The position numbers and the translations under genes are program-made. Positions 40,208-48,887 of a stretch of DNA of 64,000 nt are shown in pieces. Source of the DNA: Phycicoccus sp. HDW14 (GTDB taxonomy: Bacteria; Actinomycetota; Actinomycetes; Actinomycetales; Dermatophilaceae); NCBI RefSeq assembly GCF_011383005.1, contig NZ_CP049935.1, positions 372,001-436,000 on the forward strand, read 5' to 3'. Every line of letters starts with the position of its first letter. The first letter of the stretch is position 1. Under the pieces are notes generated by a model. The model was given only the letters and a program-made list of their open reading frames with translations. It searched no databases and was not told where the DNA came from.

Positions 40208-41647
40208 TCAGTCGCCGAGCTCGCGGCGGCGGCGCACGACGTACTCCTCGAGCTCGGCCCGCACGGCCTCGTCGAGGGCCGGCTGCTCGTACTCCTCGAG
40301 CCGCTTCCGCCAGATGGTCGCGGCGCGGGCCGCGGTGTCCTGGGCCCCGTTCCGCATCCACCGCTCGTAGTTCTCCGAGCTGTTGAGGAACGGCCGGTAG
40401 AAGCAGGTGCGGAAGCGCTCCATCGTGTGCATCGACCCGAGGAAGTGCCCGCCGTGCCCGACCTCCTGGTGGGCGTCGAAGCCGAGCGACCCCGCGTCGA
40501 TCTCGAGCGGGGTGAACTCGTGCTGGAGCATCTCGACGATCTGGCAGTCGATGACGAACTTCTCGAAGCCCGCCACGAGCCCGCCCTCGAGCCAGCCGGC
40601 GGAGTGCATCACCCAGTTGGTGCCCGCGAGGAAGGTCGGCATGAGGGTCATCAGCGCCTCGTAGCCGGCCTGCGCGTCGGGGACCTGCGAGGAGGTCAGG
40701 CCGCCGCCGGTGCGGAACGGCAGCCCGAAGTGGCGCGCGATCTGCCCGGTGCAGAGCAGGCCGATGCCCGACTCCGGTGTGCCGAACGTCGGTGAGCCCG
40801 ACTGCATGTCGATGTTGGAGAGGAAGGACCCGAAGATCACCGGGCAGCCGGGGCGGATCAGCTGGGCGAGCGTGATGCCCGACAGCGCCTCGGCGATCTG
40901 CTGCACGAGGGCGGCCGGGATGGTGACCGGCGACATCGCCCCCATGAGGATGAACGGCGTGAGCACGACCGGCTGCGCGGCGGCCGCGTACTCGAAGAGC
41001 GCGTCGAGCATCCGGTCGTCCCAGCGCAGCGGGCTGTTGCAGTTGACGAGGCTGATCGAGACCGGGGACTTCTCGATGGCCTCGCGACCGCCGAAGAGGA
41101 TCTCGGACATCGCGATGACGTCGCGGGCGTTCTCGCCGGAGACGACGTTGCCCATGAACACCTTGTCGGTGATCGTCATCAGGGCGTAGGTCATGTCGAG
41201 GTGGCGGGAGTCGAGCGGGGTGTCGTTCGGCTCGCAGACCACGCCGCCGGCGGAGTCGAGCACCGAGAACGACTGCGAGAGACGGGCGAAGTTGCGGTAG
41301 TCCTCCATCGTGCCGTCGCGGCGGGTCTCGCCCTCGCGCACGAACGGCGGCCCGTAGACGGCGCCGAAGGCCATCGAGTCGCCGCCGATGTGGATGCTCC
41401 GCTCGGCGTTGCGGGCCTGCACGTCGAACTCGCGGGGCGCCTTGGCGACCTGCTCGAGCATGAACTCGGGGTCGAGGAAGACCGTGTTGTCCTCGACCCG
41501 CTGGCCGGCCTGCCGGAACAGCTCGAGGGCGCGCTCGCTCATGAACTCGACGCCGATCTCGGTGACCAGGCGGCGCCAGCCGGCGTCGAGCTGGGACATC
41601 GCGTCGGCCGAGAGGATCTCGTAGCGCGGCATCCGGTTCGTGAACAT
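40208..41647 (-). CDS. MttB-family (COG5598) methyltransferase, pyrrolysine-free; likely glycine betaine:corrinoid methyltransferase
   Basis: A 479-residue trimethylamine-methyltransferase-family protein. Recognisable blocks are GDSMAFGAVYGPPFVREGET, MTITDKVFMGNVVSGENARD, TIPAALVQQIAEALSGITLA and RTGGGLTSSQVPDAQAGYEA. No in-frame TAG is present, so it belongs to the non-pyrrolysine branch, whose studied member MtgB (Desulfitobacterium) transfers a methyl from glycine betaine to a corrinoid protein, giving dimethylglycine. The divergent operon encodes a matching corrinoid protein, methyl-THF methyltransferase and reactivator. The ATG at 41647 is followed by a second at 41632. Substrate is inferred from context; proline betaine or carnitine are alternatives. 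Confidence 0.85.
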   Translation of the reverse strand: MFTNRMPRYEILSADAMSQLDAGWRRLVTEIGVEFMSERALELFRQAGQRVEDNTVFLDPEFMLEQVAKAPREFDVQARNAERSIHIGGDSMAFGAVYGPPFVREGETRRDGTMEDYRNFARLSQSFSVLDSAGGVVCEPNDTPLDSRHLDMTYALMTITDKVFMGNVVSGENARDVIAMSEILFGGREAIEKSPVSISLVNCNSPLRWDDRMLDALFEYAAAAQPVVLTPFILMGAMSPVTIPAALVQQIAEALSGITLAQLIRPGCPVIFGSFLSNIDMQSGSPTFGTPESGIGLLCTGQIARHFGLPFRTGGGLTSSQVPDAQAGYEALMTLMPTFLAGTNWVMHSAGWLEGGLVAGFEKFVIDCQIVEMLQHEFTPLEIDAGSLGFDAHQEVGHGGHFLGSMHTMERFRTCFYRPFLNSSENYERWMRNGAQDTAARAATIWRKRLEEYEQPALDEAVRAELEEYVVRRRRELGD

Positions 41648-41679
41648 GCGCGGGCCTCCGGGGGCTGGACAGCGTTGAC

Positions 41680-41695
41680 GGTGAGCGGGGTCACA
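41680..41695. promoter_or_regulatory. CRP/GlxR-like site between mttB homologue and second iclR
   Basis: GGTGAGCGGGGTCACA matches TGTGA-N6-TCACA with one mismatch and has a perfect GTGA/TCAC core. It lies in the shared divergent promoter. Confidence 0.4.
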
Positions 41696-41705
41696 TCCTA
41701 GCCTC

Positions 41706-41734
41706 ATCATGTGGACCGACAAGGCCCACATCAT
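41706..41734. promoter_or_regulatory. Dyad operator upstream of the second iclR
   Basis: ATCATGTGG (41706-41714) and CCACATCAT (41726-41734) form an inverted repeat with eight of nine matches around an 11-base centre. Its position between the divergent mttB homologue and iclR genes fits a binding site for the adjacent IclR protein; the sequence differs from the TGCGC-N3-GCGCA sites. Confidence 0.5.
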
Positions 41735-41777
41735 GGGCATCTGACGAACGCGCCCCACCACCGAGGAGGACCCGGCC

Positions 41778-42545
41778 ATGACGCCGCCCAGCCCGAGCAC
41801 CGGCACCCAGTCGATCGACCGGGCCGCCGACCTCGTGGGCCGCGTCGTGCGCGCCGAGGGGCCGGTCACCGCGACGGCGCTCGCCGAGGCCACCGGGCTC
41901 GCCCGCTCCACCGCGCAGCGCCTGCTCGGCGCCCTCGAGCGCGCCGAGCTGCTGGCCCGCGACGAGGCCGGCAGCTGGGCGCCCGGTGCGCTCTTCGACC
42001 TCTACGCCACCCGCCGCGCCGACGACGAGGTGCTCGTCGAGGCGGCCGGCCCGGCGATGCGCGAGCTCGGCGAGCTCACCGGCGAGACCGTCAACCTCGG
42101 GGTCCCGCGCCGCGGCACCGTCGTGCAGGTGGCCCAGGTCGACGCGTCGTACTTCCTCGGCTCGCGCGACTGGGTCGGCACCGACGTCCCGGCACACTGC
42201 TCGGCGCTCGGCAAGGTCCTCTACGCGTACGGCGCGCTTCCGGTGCCGACCGGCCGGCTCGAGGCGCCGGCCGCCGCGTCCGTCACCTCCGGCGCCCGGC
42301 TGGCCGAGCAGCTGCCGGGCATCCGGCGGTCCGGCTGGGCGGCGACCGTCGACGAGCTCGAGCCCGGGCTCACCGGCGTCGCGGCGCCGGTGCGGGCGCG
42401 TGGCGTCGTCGTCGCCGCGCTCGGCATCTCGGGGCCGACCTCCCGTCTCTCCGACCAGATCCCGTCGACGGGTGCGCTGGTCGCCAGCCACGCCGCGGCG
42501 CTCTCCGCCAGGCTCGAGAACCACCCACAGGAAGGTGCGGCATGA
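41778..42545 (+). CDS. IclR family transcriptional regulator (second)
   Basis: A 255-residue IclR protein with winged helix (QSIDRAADLVGRVVRAEGPV, LAEATGLARSTAQRLLGALE) and effector domain (ETVNLGVPRRGTVVQVAQVD, GVAAPVRARGVVVAALGISG). It is the first gene of the corrinoid operon and is divergent from the methyltransferase gene, so it probably controls both. Its stop overlaps the corrinoid-protein start (ATGA). The domain organisation is shared with the first IclR, but the sequences differ enough that they are distinct regulators. Confidence 0.9.
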   Translation: MTPPSPSTGTQSIDRAADLVGRVVRAEGPVTATALAEATGLARSTAQRLLGALERAELLARDEAGSWAPGALFDLYATRRADDEVLVEAAGPAMRELGELTGETVNLGVPRRGTVVQVAQVDASYFLGSRDWVGTDVPAHCSALGKVLYAYGALPVPTGRLEAPAAASVTSGARLAEQLPGIRRSGWAATVDELEPGLTGVAAPVRARGVVVAALGISGPTSRLSDQIPSTGALVASHAAALSARLENHPQEGAA

Positions 42546-43206
42546 CCCCCGACGACATCCTCAAGGGGCTGTACGACGAGACCCTCGTCGGCAACGGCCC
42601 CGCGGTCCTCGACCTGACGCACCAGGCGCTGTCGATGGAGATGGCCCCCGGTGACCTGCTCTTCGACGCGCTCATCCCGGCGCTCGAGGAGGTCGGCGCG
42701 CGCTTCGAGCGCGGCGACTTCTTCGTCCCGGAGATGCTCATCGCCGGGCGCGCGATGGCCGGCTCGATGGAGGTGCTGCGCCCCTGCTCGCCGACACCGG
42801 CGTGCAGACCATCGGCAAGTTCCTCATGGGCACGGTCAAGGGCGACGTGCACGACATCGGCAAGAACCTCGTGAACATCATGCTCGAGGGCGCCGGCTTC
42901 GAGGTCATCGACCTCGGGGTGCAGGTGGCCCCGGAGAAGTTCGTCGCGGCCATCGACGAGCACCAGCCCGACATCGTCGGCTTCTCGGCCTTCCTCACGA
43001 CGACGATGCCGATGTTCAAGGCGAACATCAACGCCCTCGAGAAGGCCGGCATGCGCGACTCGGTCATCGTCATGGTCGGCGGTGCGCCGGTCACCCAGGA
43101 GTACGCCGACGCGGTCGGGGCCGACGGGTACGCGGCCGACGCCTCGGCGACCGTCAAGCGGGCCAAGGCCCTCCTCCAGGAGCGCCGCGCGAAGGTTCTC
43201 GCGTGA
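42542..43206 (+). pseudogene. Methyltransferase cognate corrinoid protein (frameshifted as sequenced)
   Basis: About 221 residues after repair. The N-terminal helical cap (LKGLYDETLVGNGPAVLDLT, LIPALEEVGARFERGDFFVP) and C-terminal B12-binding Rossmann domain with the base-off motif GDVHDIGKNLVNIML (Asp-x-His-x-x-Gly) are standard for MttC/MtmC-type proteins. The frame breaks at CCCC 42781-42784; one added C gives EVLRPLLADTGVQTIGKF. It carries the methyl group between the MttB homologue and the MtgA-like methyltransferase. Overlaps the neighbouring genes on both sides by four bases. Confidence 0.9.
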
Positions 43207-44093
43207 GCGCCCCGTTGCGGCACACCGTCCTCCGCTCGGCGAGCAAGGAGGTCGTCATCGGCGCGGACAAGCCCTTCTGCGTCATCGGCGAGCGGATCAA
43301 CCCCACCGGTCGGCCGGTCCTCCAGGCCGCGCTGCGCGAGGGCGACCTGTCGATCATCGCCAAGGACGTCGCGGCCCAGGTCGCCGGCGGGGCCGACGTG
43401 CTCGACATCAACATGGGCGTGCCGCTCACCGACGAGGCCGAGCTGCTCGTCAAGGCCATCCAGCTGGTGCAGTCGCTCACCGACCTGCCGGTCTGCATCG
43501 ACTCCTCGGTCGTCGAGGCCCTCGAGGCCGGCCTGTCGGTGTACCAGGGTCGGGCACTGGTCAACTCGATCACCGCCGAGGACGACCGGATGGCCGCGAT
43601 CCTCCCGCTCGTCAAGAAGTACGACGCCGCGATCGTCGCGCTCCCGAACGACGAGGACGAGATCCCGATGGAGGCCGAGAAGCGCCTCGCCCTCACCGAG
43701 AAGATCGTCCGGGTCGCCACCGAGGAGTACGGCATCGCGATCGAGGACATCGTCATCGACCCGCTGGCCATGCCGATCGGCGCCGACTCCACGGTGGGGC
43801 GCACGACGCTCGAGGTGATCCGCGGCATCCGCGAGCGGTGGGGCCTGAACACCACGTGCGGCGCGTCCAACGTCAGCTTCGGGATGCCGGGGCGACACGC
43901 GATCAACTCGGCGTGGCTGCCGCTCGCGATGTCGGCCGGCATGACGAGCGCGATCATGGACGCCCGCACCCCGCAGATCGTCGACGCCGTGCGCGCCTCC
44001 GACCTCCTGCTCGGCAACGACGAGTGGGGCATGTCGTGGATCGCGGCCCACCGGGCCCGCCAGGCGGCGGAGGCCGCGGCCAGCCCCGCGTGA
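43203..44093 (+). CDS. Methylcorrinoid:tetrahydrofolate methyltransferase (MtgA-like, DHPS family)
   Basis: A 296-residue pterin-binding TIM-barrel protein of the dihydropteroate-synthase/MtrH family. It begins near PFCVIGERINPTGRPVLQAA, followed by GGADVLDINMGVPLTDEAEL, LPVCIDSSVVEALEAGL, ALVNSITAEDDRM and CGASNVSFGMPGRHAINSAW, which line the pterin site. It would move the methyl from the methyl-corrinoid protein to THF, giving methyl-THF, as does MtgA in glycine betaine demethylation. GTG start at 43203 overlaps the corrinoid gene's stop; its own stop overlaps the next gene. Confidence 0.9.
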   Translation: MSAPLRHTVLRSASKEVVIGADKPFCVIGERINPTGRPVLQAALREGDLSIIAKDVAAQVAGGADVLDINMGVPLTDEAELLVKAIQLVQSLTDLPVCIDSSVVEALEAGLSVYQGRALVNSITAEDDRMAAILPLVKKYDAAIVALPNDEDEIPMEAEKRLALTEKIVRVATEEYGIAIEDIVIDPLAMPIGADSTVGRTTLEVIRGIRERWGLNTTCGASNVSFGMPGRHAINSAWLPLAMSAGMTSAIMDARTPQIVDAVRASDLLLGNDEWGMSWIAAHRARQAAEAAASPA

Positions 44094-46058
44094 GCCGCGA
44101 CCGGGGGCCCGAGCAGCCGTTCGAGGACGTCGTCGAGGGGCTGCGCCGCGAGGGCCTGATGGAGCCGCCCCCGTCGGTCGGCGAGACCGACGAGGTGTCC
44201 GAGGGCACGGGGCGCGTCACCCTGTCCTTCGCGCCGGCCGACCGCAGCGTCCGCGTGCCGCCGGGGGTGTCGGTGTTCGACGCCGCCTCGTGGAACGGCA
44301 TCGCCATCGACTCGACGTGCGGTGGGCACGGCACCTGCCGCAAGTGCCTCGTCCGGCTGACCGACGCGGTCTCCCCGGTGACCCGGCACGACCGGCGGAC
44401 CTTCACCGACGAGCAGCTCGGCGAGGGGTGGCGGCTGGCCTGCCTCGTCCGGGCGACGCACGACCTCGCGGTCGAGGTGCCGCCGCTCGTCACCCGCCCG
44501 AAGGCCTCGACCGTGGGGGTCGGCCGGCAGGTCATCCTCCGGCCGGCGGTCCAGAAGCGGTACGTCGAGCTCACCGAGCCGACGCTGGCCGACCAGCGCA
44601 CCGACCTCGCCCGCCTGCGCGACGCCGTCGACGACCTCACCCTCGTGCCCGACCTGCACGCGCTGCGGAGGCTGCCGAAGGTGTTGCGCGAGAGCGACTT
44701 CAAGGTGACGGCGGTCGTCGTCGACGAGGTGCTCGTCGACGTCGAGCCCGGCGACACGACCGGGCGTCGGCACGCCATCGCCTACGACCTCGGGACGACG
44801 ACGGTCGTCGCGACGCTGCTCGACCTCGAGACCGGGACGCCGGTGGCCGTGGCGAGCATCCTCAACAAGCAGCAGCCCTTCGGCGGCGACGTCATCACCC
44901 GCATCAGCGCCACGATGATGGACCCCGAGGCGCTGCCCCGGCTCACCTCCCTGGCCCGCGACACCCTGGCCGAGCTCGCCGCCGAGGTCTGCGAGGAGGG
45001 CGGCGTCGACCCGGCCGAGGTGTACGAGGTGGCCCTGGCCGGCAACGCGACGATGACCGCCCTGCTGCTCGGCGTCGACCCGGAGCCCCTCGGGGTCGCG
45101 CCGTTCATCCAGGTGACGGCCGACTGGCCGGTGCTGCTCGCGAGCGACCTCGGGCTGGCGGTGCACCCCGGTGCGAGGGCCGTCGTGTTCCCCGCCCTCG
45201 GGGCCTACGTCGGCGGCGACATCGTCGCGGGGATGCTGGCCAGTGGGCTCGACCGCGACAAGCGGGTGCGGCTGTTCGTCGACGTGGGCACGAACTGCGA
45301 GATCGCGCTGACCGACGGCGACCGCATCGTCACGACCGCCGCCCGGCCGGGCCGGCCTTCGAGGGCGGCGCCATCCGCTGCGGGATGCGGGCCGCCGACG
45401 GCGCCATCGAGGTGATCCGGCTCGACCCGAAGGCCGAGGACCCCTCTGCCGCAGTCGCGTTGGGAGTCATCGGCGACGTGGAGGCGCGGGGGCTGTGCGG
45501 CTCGGGCCTCGTCGACGCCGTCGCCGAGCTGGCCCGGGTCGGGCTGCTCGACGCCTCGGGCCGGTTCGTCCCGGAGGAGGCCGCGGCCGGTGTCGCGCCC
45601 GCCCTCGCCGACCGGCTGACGACGGTGCGCGACGGCGAGCGCGTCTTCGTGCTGCACCGGCCGACCCCGGACGCGCCGGCCGTCGAGTCGGTCTACCTCT
45701 CGCAGCGCGACGTCCGTGAGCTGCAGTTCGCCAAGGCCGCCATCTCCACCGGCTGGACGCTCCTGCTCGAGGAGCTCGGGCTCGAGGCGTCCGAGGTCCA
45801 GCAGGTGCTGCTCGCCGGGTCGTTCGGGTCCTACCTCTCGCCGGCCTCGGCCGTGCGGATCGGGCTCGTGCCCAAGCTGTCGGTGCTGCGCATCGTCTCC
45901 GCCGGCAACGTCGCGGGGAGGGGGCGAAGATGGTGCTGCTGTCCGCACGCGAGCGGACGGGCGCCGACGCGCTGCTCGAGGAGGTGGCCTATGTCGAGCT
46001 CTCGGACCGTCCCGACTTCAACGACCGGTTCGTCGACCAGCTCGCCTTCCCCGTCTGA
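44090..46058 (+). pseudogene. Corrinoid activation/reactivation protein, ferredoxin plus ASKHA (RACE/DUF4445; two frameshifts as sequenced)
   Basis: About 656 residues after repair. An N-terminal 2Fe-2S domain has CGGHGTCRKC with a later Cys in RLACLV; a linker leads to an ASKHA domain with AIAYDLGTTTVVATLLDL, ALAGNATMTALLLG, RLFVDVGTNCEIALTDGD and the closing LLAGSFGSYLSP. Frames break at CCC 45342-45344 (one base gives PAGPAFEGGAIRCGM) and GGGG 45915-45918 (one base gives GNVAGEGAKMVLLSA). Such proteins use ATP and low-potential electrons to reduce cob(II)alamin back to cob(I)alamin. Its presence confirms the module is a working corrinoid system. Confidence 0.88.
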
Positions 46059-46674
46059 GCCTGCGGCTGCCGGGCGCGTCGCCCTCGTCGCGTGCGGTGC
46101 CATCGCGCAGCCGGCGGCCGACGCGGCGACGGCGAACGGGTGGCCGCTCGACGTGCACCCGCTGCCGCCGTTGCTGCACAACCGTCCCGAGCGGATCGCC
46201 GGGGCGGTCGAGGAGCTCGTGCTCGCGCTGCGCGACCGCTACGACCGGGTCACCGTGGGGTACGCCGACTGCGGCACCTACGGCGCGCTCGACGCGGTGT
46301 GCGAGCGGCTCGGGGTCGAGCGCCTCCCGGGCCTGCACTGCTACGACCTCTTCGCCGGCGCGTCGGCCGTCGAGCAGCTGGGGGACGACGAGCCCGGCAC
46401 CTACCTGCTCACCGACTTCCTCGTGAAGTCGTTCTCGCGCACCGTGGTCCAGGAGCTCGGGCTCGACCGCCACCCCGAGCTGCGCGACGACTACTTCCGT
46501 CACTACACCCGCGTCGTGTGGCTCGTGCAGACGACCGACCCGGCCGAGCAGGCCGAGCTGCGCGCCCTCGCCCAGGACGCCGCGGCCCGCATCGGCCTGC
46601 CCCTGGAGGTCCGCCCGACCGGCACGGGCGGGCTCGAGCGCGCCCTCGCCGGCCTGCTCAGCACGACCCGCTGA
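45991..46674 (+). CDS. DUF1638 domain-containing protein
   Basis: A 227-residue protein of the DUF1638 family: VALVACGAIAQPAADAATAN, HPLPPLLHNRPERIAGAVEE, DRVTVGYADCGTYGALDAVC and LHCYDLFAGASAVEQL. Conserved cysteines (ACG, ADCG, LHCYD) suggest metal or thiol chemistry. The family is often found beside mttB and corrinoid-protein genes, but its function is unknown to me. The ATG at 45991 follows GAGGAGG six bases upstream and overlaps the reactivator gene by 68 bases; the first 28 residues are Ser-rich and unlike the rest, so a later start is possible. Overlaps the convergent marR by 17 bases. Confidence 0.75.
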   Translation: MSSSRTVPTSTTGSSTSSPSPSEPAAAGRVALVACGAIAQPAADAATANGWPLDVHPLPPLLHNRPERIAGAVEELVLALRDRYDRVTVGYADCGTYGALDAVCERLGVERLPGLHCYDLFAGASAVEQLGDDEPGTYLLTDFLVKSFSRTVVQELGLDRHPELRDDYFRHYTRVVWLVQTTDPAEQAELRALAQDAAARIGLPLEVRPTGTGGLERALAGLLSTTR

Positions 46675-47194
46675 GCGGGCCCTCGTCACAGGACTCGAGG
46701 TCCATCCCCGCGGCCCGGGCGACCTTGCGAGCCGCCACCCCCAGGGCCTTCAGCTCCTCGGGGGACAGCACGTCGACGACGAGCCGGCGCGCCTCGCGGA
46801 CGTGGCCGGGGGCGCTCTCGTGCAGCTTGTCCCACCCGGCGTCGGTGAGGCGGGCCTCCACCCGTCGGCCACCGCCACCACTGCACACGGTGCGCGTGAT
46901 CCAGCCGTCGGCCTCGAGCCGGCTGGCCGCGTGGGAGAGCCGGGACAGCGAACCCCGCGACATCGTCGCCAGCTGGGAGAGCTGCAGGGTGGCGTCCGGG
47001 GCGTCGGAGAGGGCGACGAGCACGTGGTACTCGAAGGAGTTGAGGCCGGAGTCGCGCTTGAGCTGGGCGTCGAGGGCGCTGGGCAGGGCGGTGACGAGCG
47101 ACATCAGCGACCGCCAGTCGTGGAGCTGGTCGTCGTCGAGCCACGGCACGGGGTCGGCGGTGGCCCTCGGCTCGGGGGGCATGGGCACCAGCAT
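46658..47194 (-). CDS. MarR family transcriptional regulator
   Basis: A 178-residue winged-helix regulator: QLKRDSGLNSFEYHVLVALS, LSQLATMSRGSLSRLSHAAS, RLEADGWITRTVCSGGGGRR, then a C-terminal dimerisation helix region. The ATG at 47194 is selected because the longest frame begins inside a palindromic operator (47202-47217); 47182 is also possible. It is divergent from the azoreductase gene, and two TTGAACATTCAA palindromes lie between them. Likely represses both in response to quinones or similar electrophiles, by analogy with MarR-azoreductase pairs. Confidence 0.85.
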   Translation of the reverse strand: MLVPMPPEPRATADPVPWLDDDQLHDWRSLMSLVTALPSALDAQLKRDSGLNSFEYHVLVALSDAPDATLQLSQLATMSRGSLSRLSHAASRLEADGWITRTVCSGGGGRRVEARLTDAGWDKLHESAPGHVREARRLVVDVLSPEELKALGVAARKVARAAGMDLESCDEGPLSGSC

Positions 47195-47201
47195 ACCCGG
47201 G

Positions 47202-47217
47202 ACTTGAACATTCAAGT
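47202..47217. promoter_or_regulatory. MarR operator 1
   Basis: ACTTGAA-CA-TTCAAGT, a 7-2-7 perfect inverted repeat, eight bases upstream of the chosen marR start codon. Confidence 0.7.
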
Positions 47218-47234
47218 CAGGGCCTCTACCCTGA

Positions 47235-47248
47235 GTTGAACATTCAAC
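47235..47248. promoter_or_regulatory. MarR operator 2
   Basis: GTTGAA-CA-TTCAAC, a perfect 6-2-6 inverted repeat sharing TTGAACATTCAA with operator 1; centres are 32 bases apart, three helical turns, 24-37 bases before the azoreductase start. Confidence 0.7.
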
Positions 47249-47271
47249 CTCTGCACCTGAGGAGCACTCCC

Positions 47272-47909
47272 ATGACCGTCCTCCGCGTCGACGCCAGCAT
47301 CCAGGGCGACCGGTCCGCGAGCAGTGCGCTCGCCGACCTCGTCCTCGAGCACTTCACTGCCGTCCGCCCCGACGAGCAGGTCGTGCGCCGCCATCTCGGC
47401 GCCGAGCCGCTGCCGTCGGACGCCTGGCCGCTGGCCGTCGGCGGGAACTTCACCCCGGAGGACCAGCGCAGCGAGCAGCAGCGCGCGGCCGTCGAGCTGG
47501 CCCGCACCGTCGCGGACGAGCTGCGGTCGGCCGACGCCGCCGTCCTCGCGCTGCCGCTCTACAACTGGGGGGTCTCCCAGCACGTCAAGGCGTGGTTCGA
47601 CCTGGCCATCGCCGGGGCCGAGCAGGGCGCCCGGCTCCTCGACGGCACCCCCGTCGTGGCCCTCGTGACCCGGGGTGGCTCCTACGCCCCGGCACGCCGA
47701 AGGAGGGCTGGGACCACAGCACCGACTACCTGCGCCGGGTCCTCGTCGACGTCTGGGGCGCCGACCTCACCGTCATCGAGCGCGAGCTCACCCTGGCCGG
47801 CGTCAACCCCGCGATGGACGAGCTCGTCGAGCTCGGCACGCTGCTGCGCAAGACGGCCGAGGAGGCCGCGGCCGACGCCGGGACCGCCCTGGCCCGCCGC
47901 GCCGCCTGA
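47272..47909 (+). pseudogene. azoR: FMN-dependent NADH azoreductase-type oxidoreductase (frameshifted as sequenced)
   Basis: About 212 residues after repair. A flavodoxin-fold quinone/azo reductase: VLRVDASIQGDRSASSALAD at the N-terminus, ADAAVLALPLYNWGVSQHVK (FMN-binding loop), WFDLAIAGAEQGARLLDGTP, and VVALVTRGGSYAPG before the break. At CCCC 47687-47690 the frame is lost; one added C gives GTPKEGWDHSTDYLRRVLVD and continues to the stop. Such enzymes carry out two-electron reduction of quinones and azo compounds with NAD(P)H. It is controlled by the divergent MarR, as inferred from the operators. Confidence 0.88.
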
Positions 47910-47939
47910 GCCGCGCCACGGCCGACCGGCCCTCGCCGC

Positions 47940-48823
47940 CTACCCGGTGGCGAGGGCCGCGGCCATCGCCCGGGTGTGCTCGGGCGAGGAGCCGCAGCAC
48001 GCGCCGATGACGTCGATGCCGAGGTCGCGCAGCTCGCGGGCGTGCTCGGCCATCGCCTCCGGTCCCACGGTGTAGACGAAGCGGTCGCCGTCGAGCTCGG
48101 GGAGGCCCGCGTTGGACTGCGCGACGAGGAGCAGGCCCTCGGGCCGGGCGGCGGCCAGCTGCTCGGCGATGGTGCGCATCTCGTCCGGGCCCCGGCCGCA
48201 GTTGGCCCCGACCGCGTCGACCCCGTCGTCGACGAGGGTGCGCAGCGCGGTGGACGGGTCGACGCCCATCATCGTGCGCAGGTTGGTGTCGAACGACAGC
48301 GTGACGACGACCGGCAGGTGGGGGGCGACCTCGCGGGCGGCGGCGACGGCGGCCCGCGCCTCGCCGAGGTCGCTCATCGTCTCGACGAGCACGAGGTCGG
48401 CTCCGCCGGCGACGAGGCCCGCGACCTGCTCGGCGAAGAGGGCGGTCGTCGCCTCGGGGAGAGGGTGCCGAGCGGCTCGAGCAGCTCGCCGGTGGGCCCG
48501 ATGTCGCCGGCCACGAGGGCGCCGTACCGCTGGGCGACCTCGCGGGCCACGGCGGCGCCGGCCCGGTTGACCTCCTCGGCGCGACCCGACAGGCCGTGCT
48601 GGGAGAGCCGGGGCTCGGTGGCCCCGAAGGTGTTGGTGGTGAGGAACAGGGCTCCGGCGGAGGCGTACTCGTCGTGCAGCGCGGCCACGGCCTCGGGGTT
48701 GGCGAGGTTCCAGGACTCGGCGCACTCGCCCATCGGCAGGCCCCGCTCCTGGAGCAGCCAGCCGTAGCCGCCGTCGAACACGGCGGGGCGTCCGGCGAGG
48801 AGGGTGCTCAGGCGGTTCGTCAC
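47940..48823 (-). pseudogene. Homocysteine S-methyltransferase family protein (frameshifted as sequenced)
   Basis: About 294 residues after repair. A TIM-barrel zinc enzyme of the Pfam S-methyl_trans family: AVFDGGYGWLLQERGLPMGE, LFLTTNTFGATEPRLSQHGL, and three zinc-ligand cysteines in VGANCGRGP and VIGACCGSSPEH. The frame breaks at GGGG 48456-48459; one added base joins LGTLSPEATTALFAEQVAGL. It methylates homocysteine to methionine; the donor could be S-methylmethionine or glycine betaine. The neighbouring MetF-like gene and the betaine region make betaine-derived methyl plausible but unproven. GTG start at 48823. Confidence 0.85.
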
Positions 48824-48887
48824 GGCACCACGGTACGAGCCCGCACGCCCACCGGCCACGGTGTCCCGCGCCCCGGACGTCGCCGCG

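Noticed and set aside
40208..41647. Pyrrolysine-containing trimethylamine methyltransferase
   Set aside because: No in-frame TAG interrupts the gene and no pyl genes are seen, so it belongs to the pyrrolysine-free branch.
42546..46058. Cobalamin riboswitch controlling the corrinoid operon
   Set aside because: The genes are separated by 4-base overlaps with no leader, and I saw no B12-box-like sequence in the 41648-41777 promoter region.
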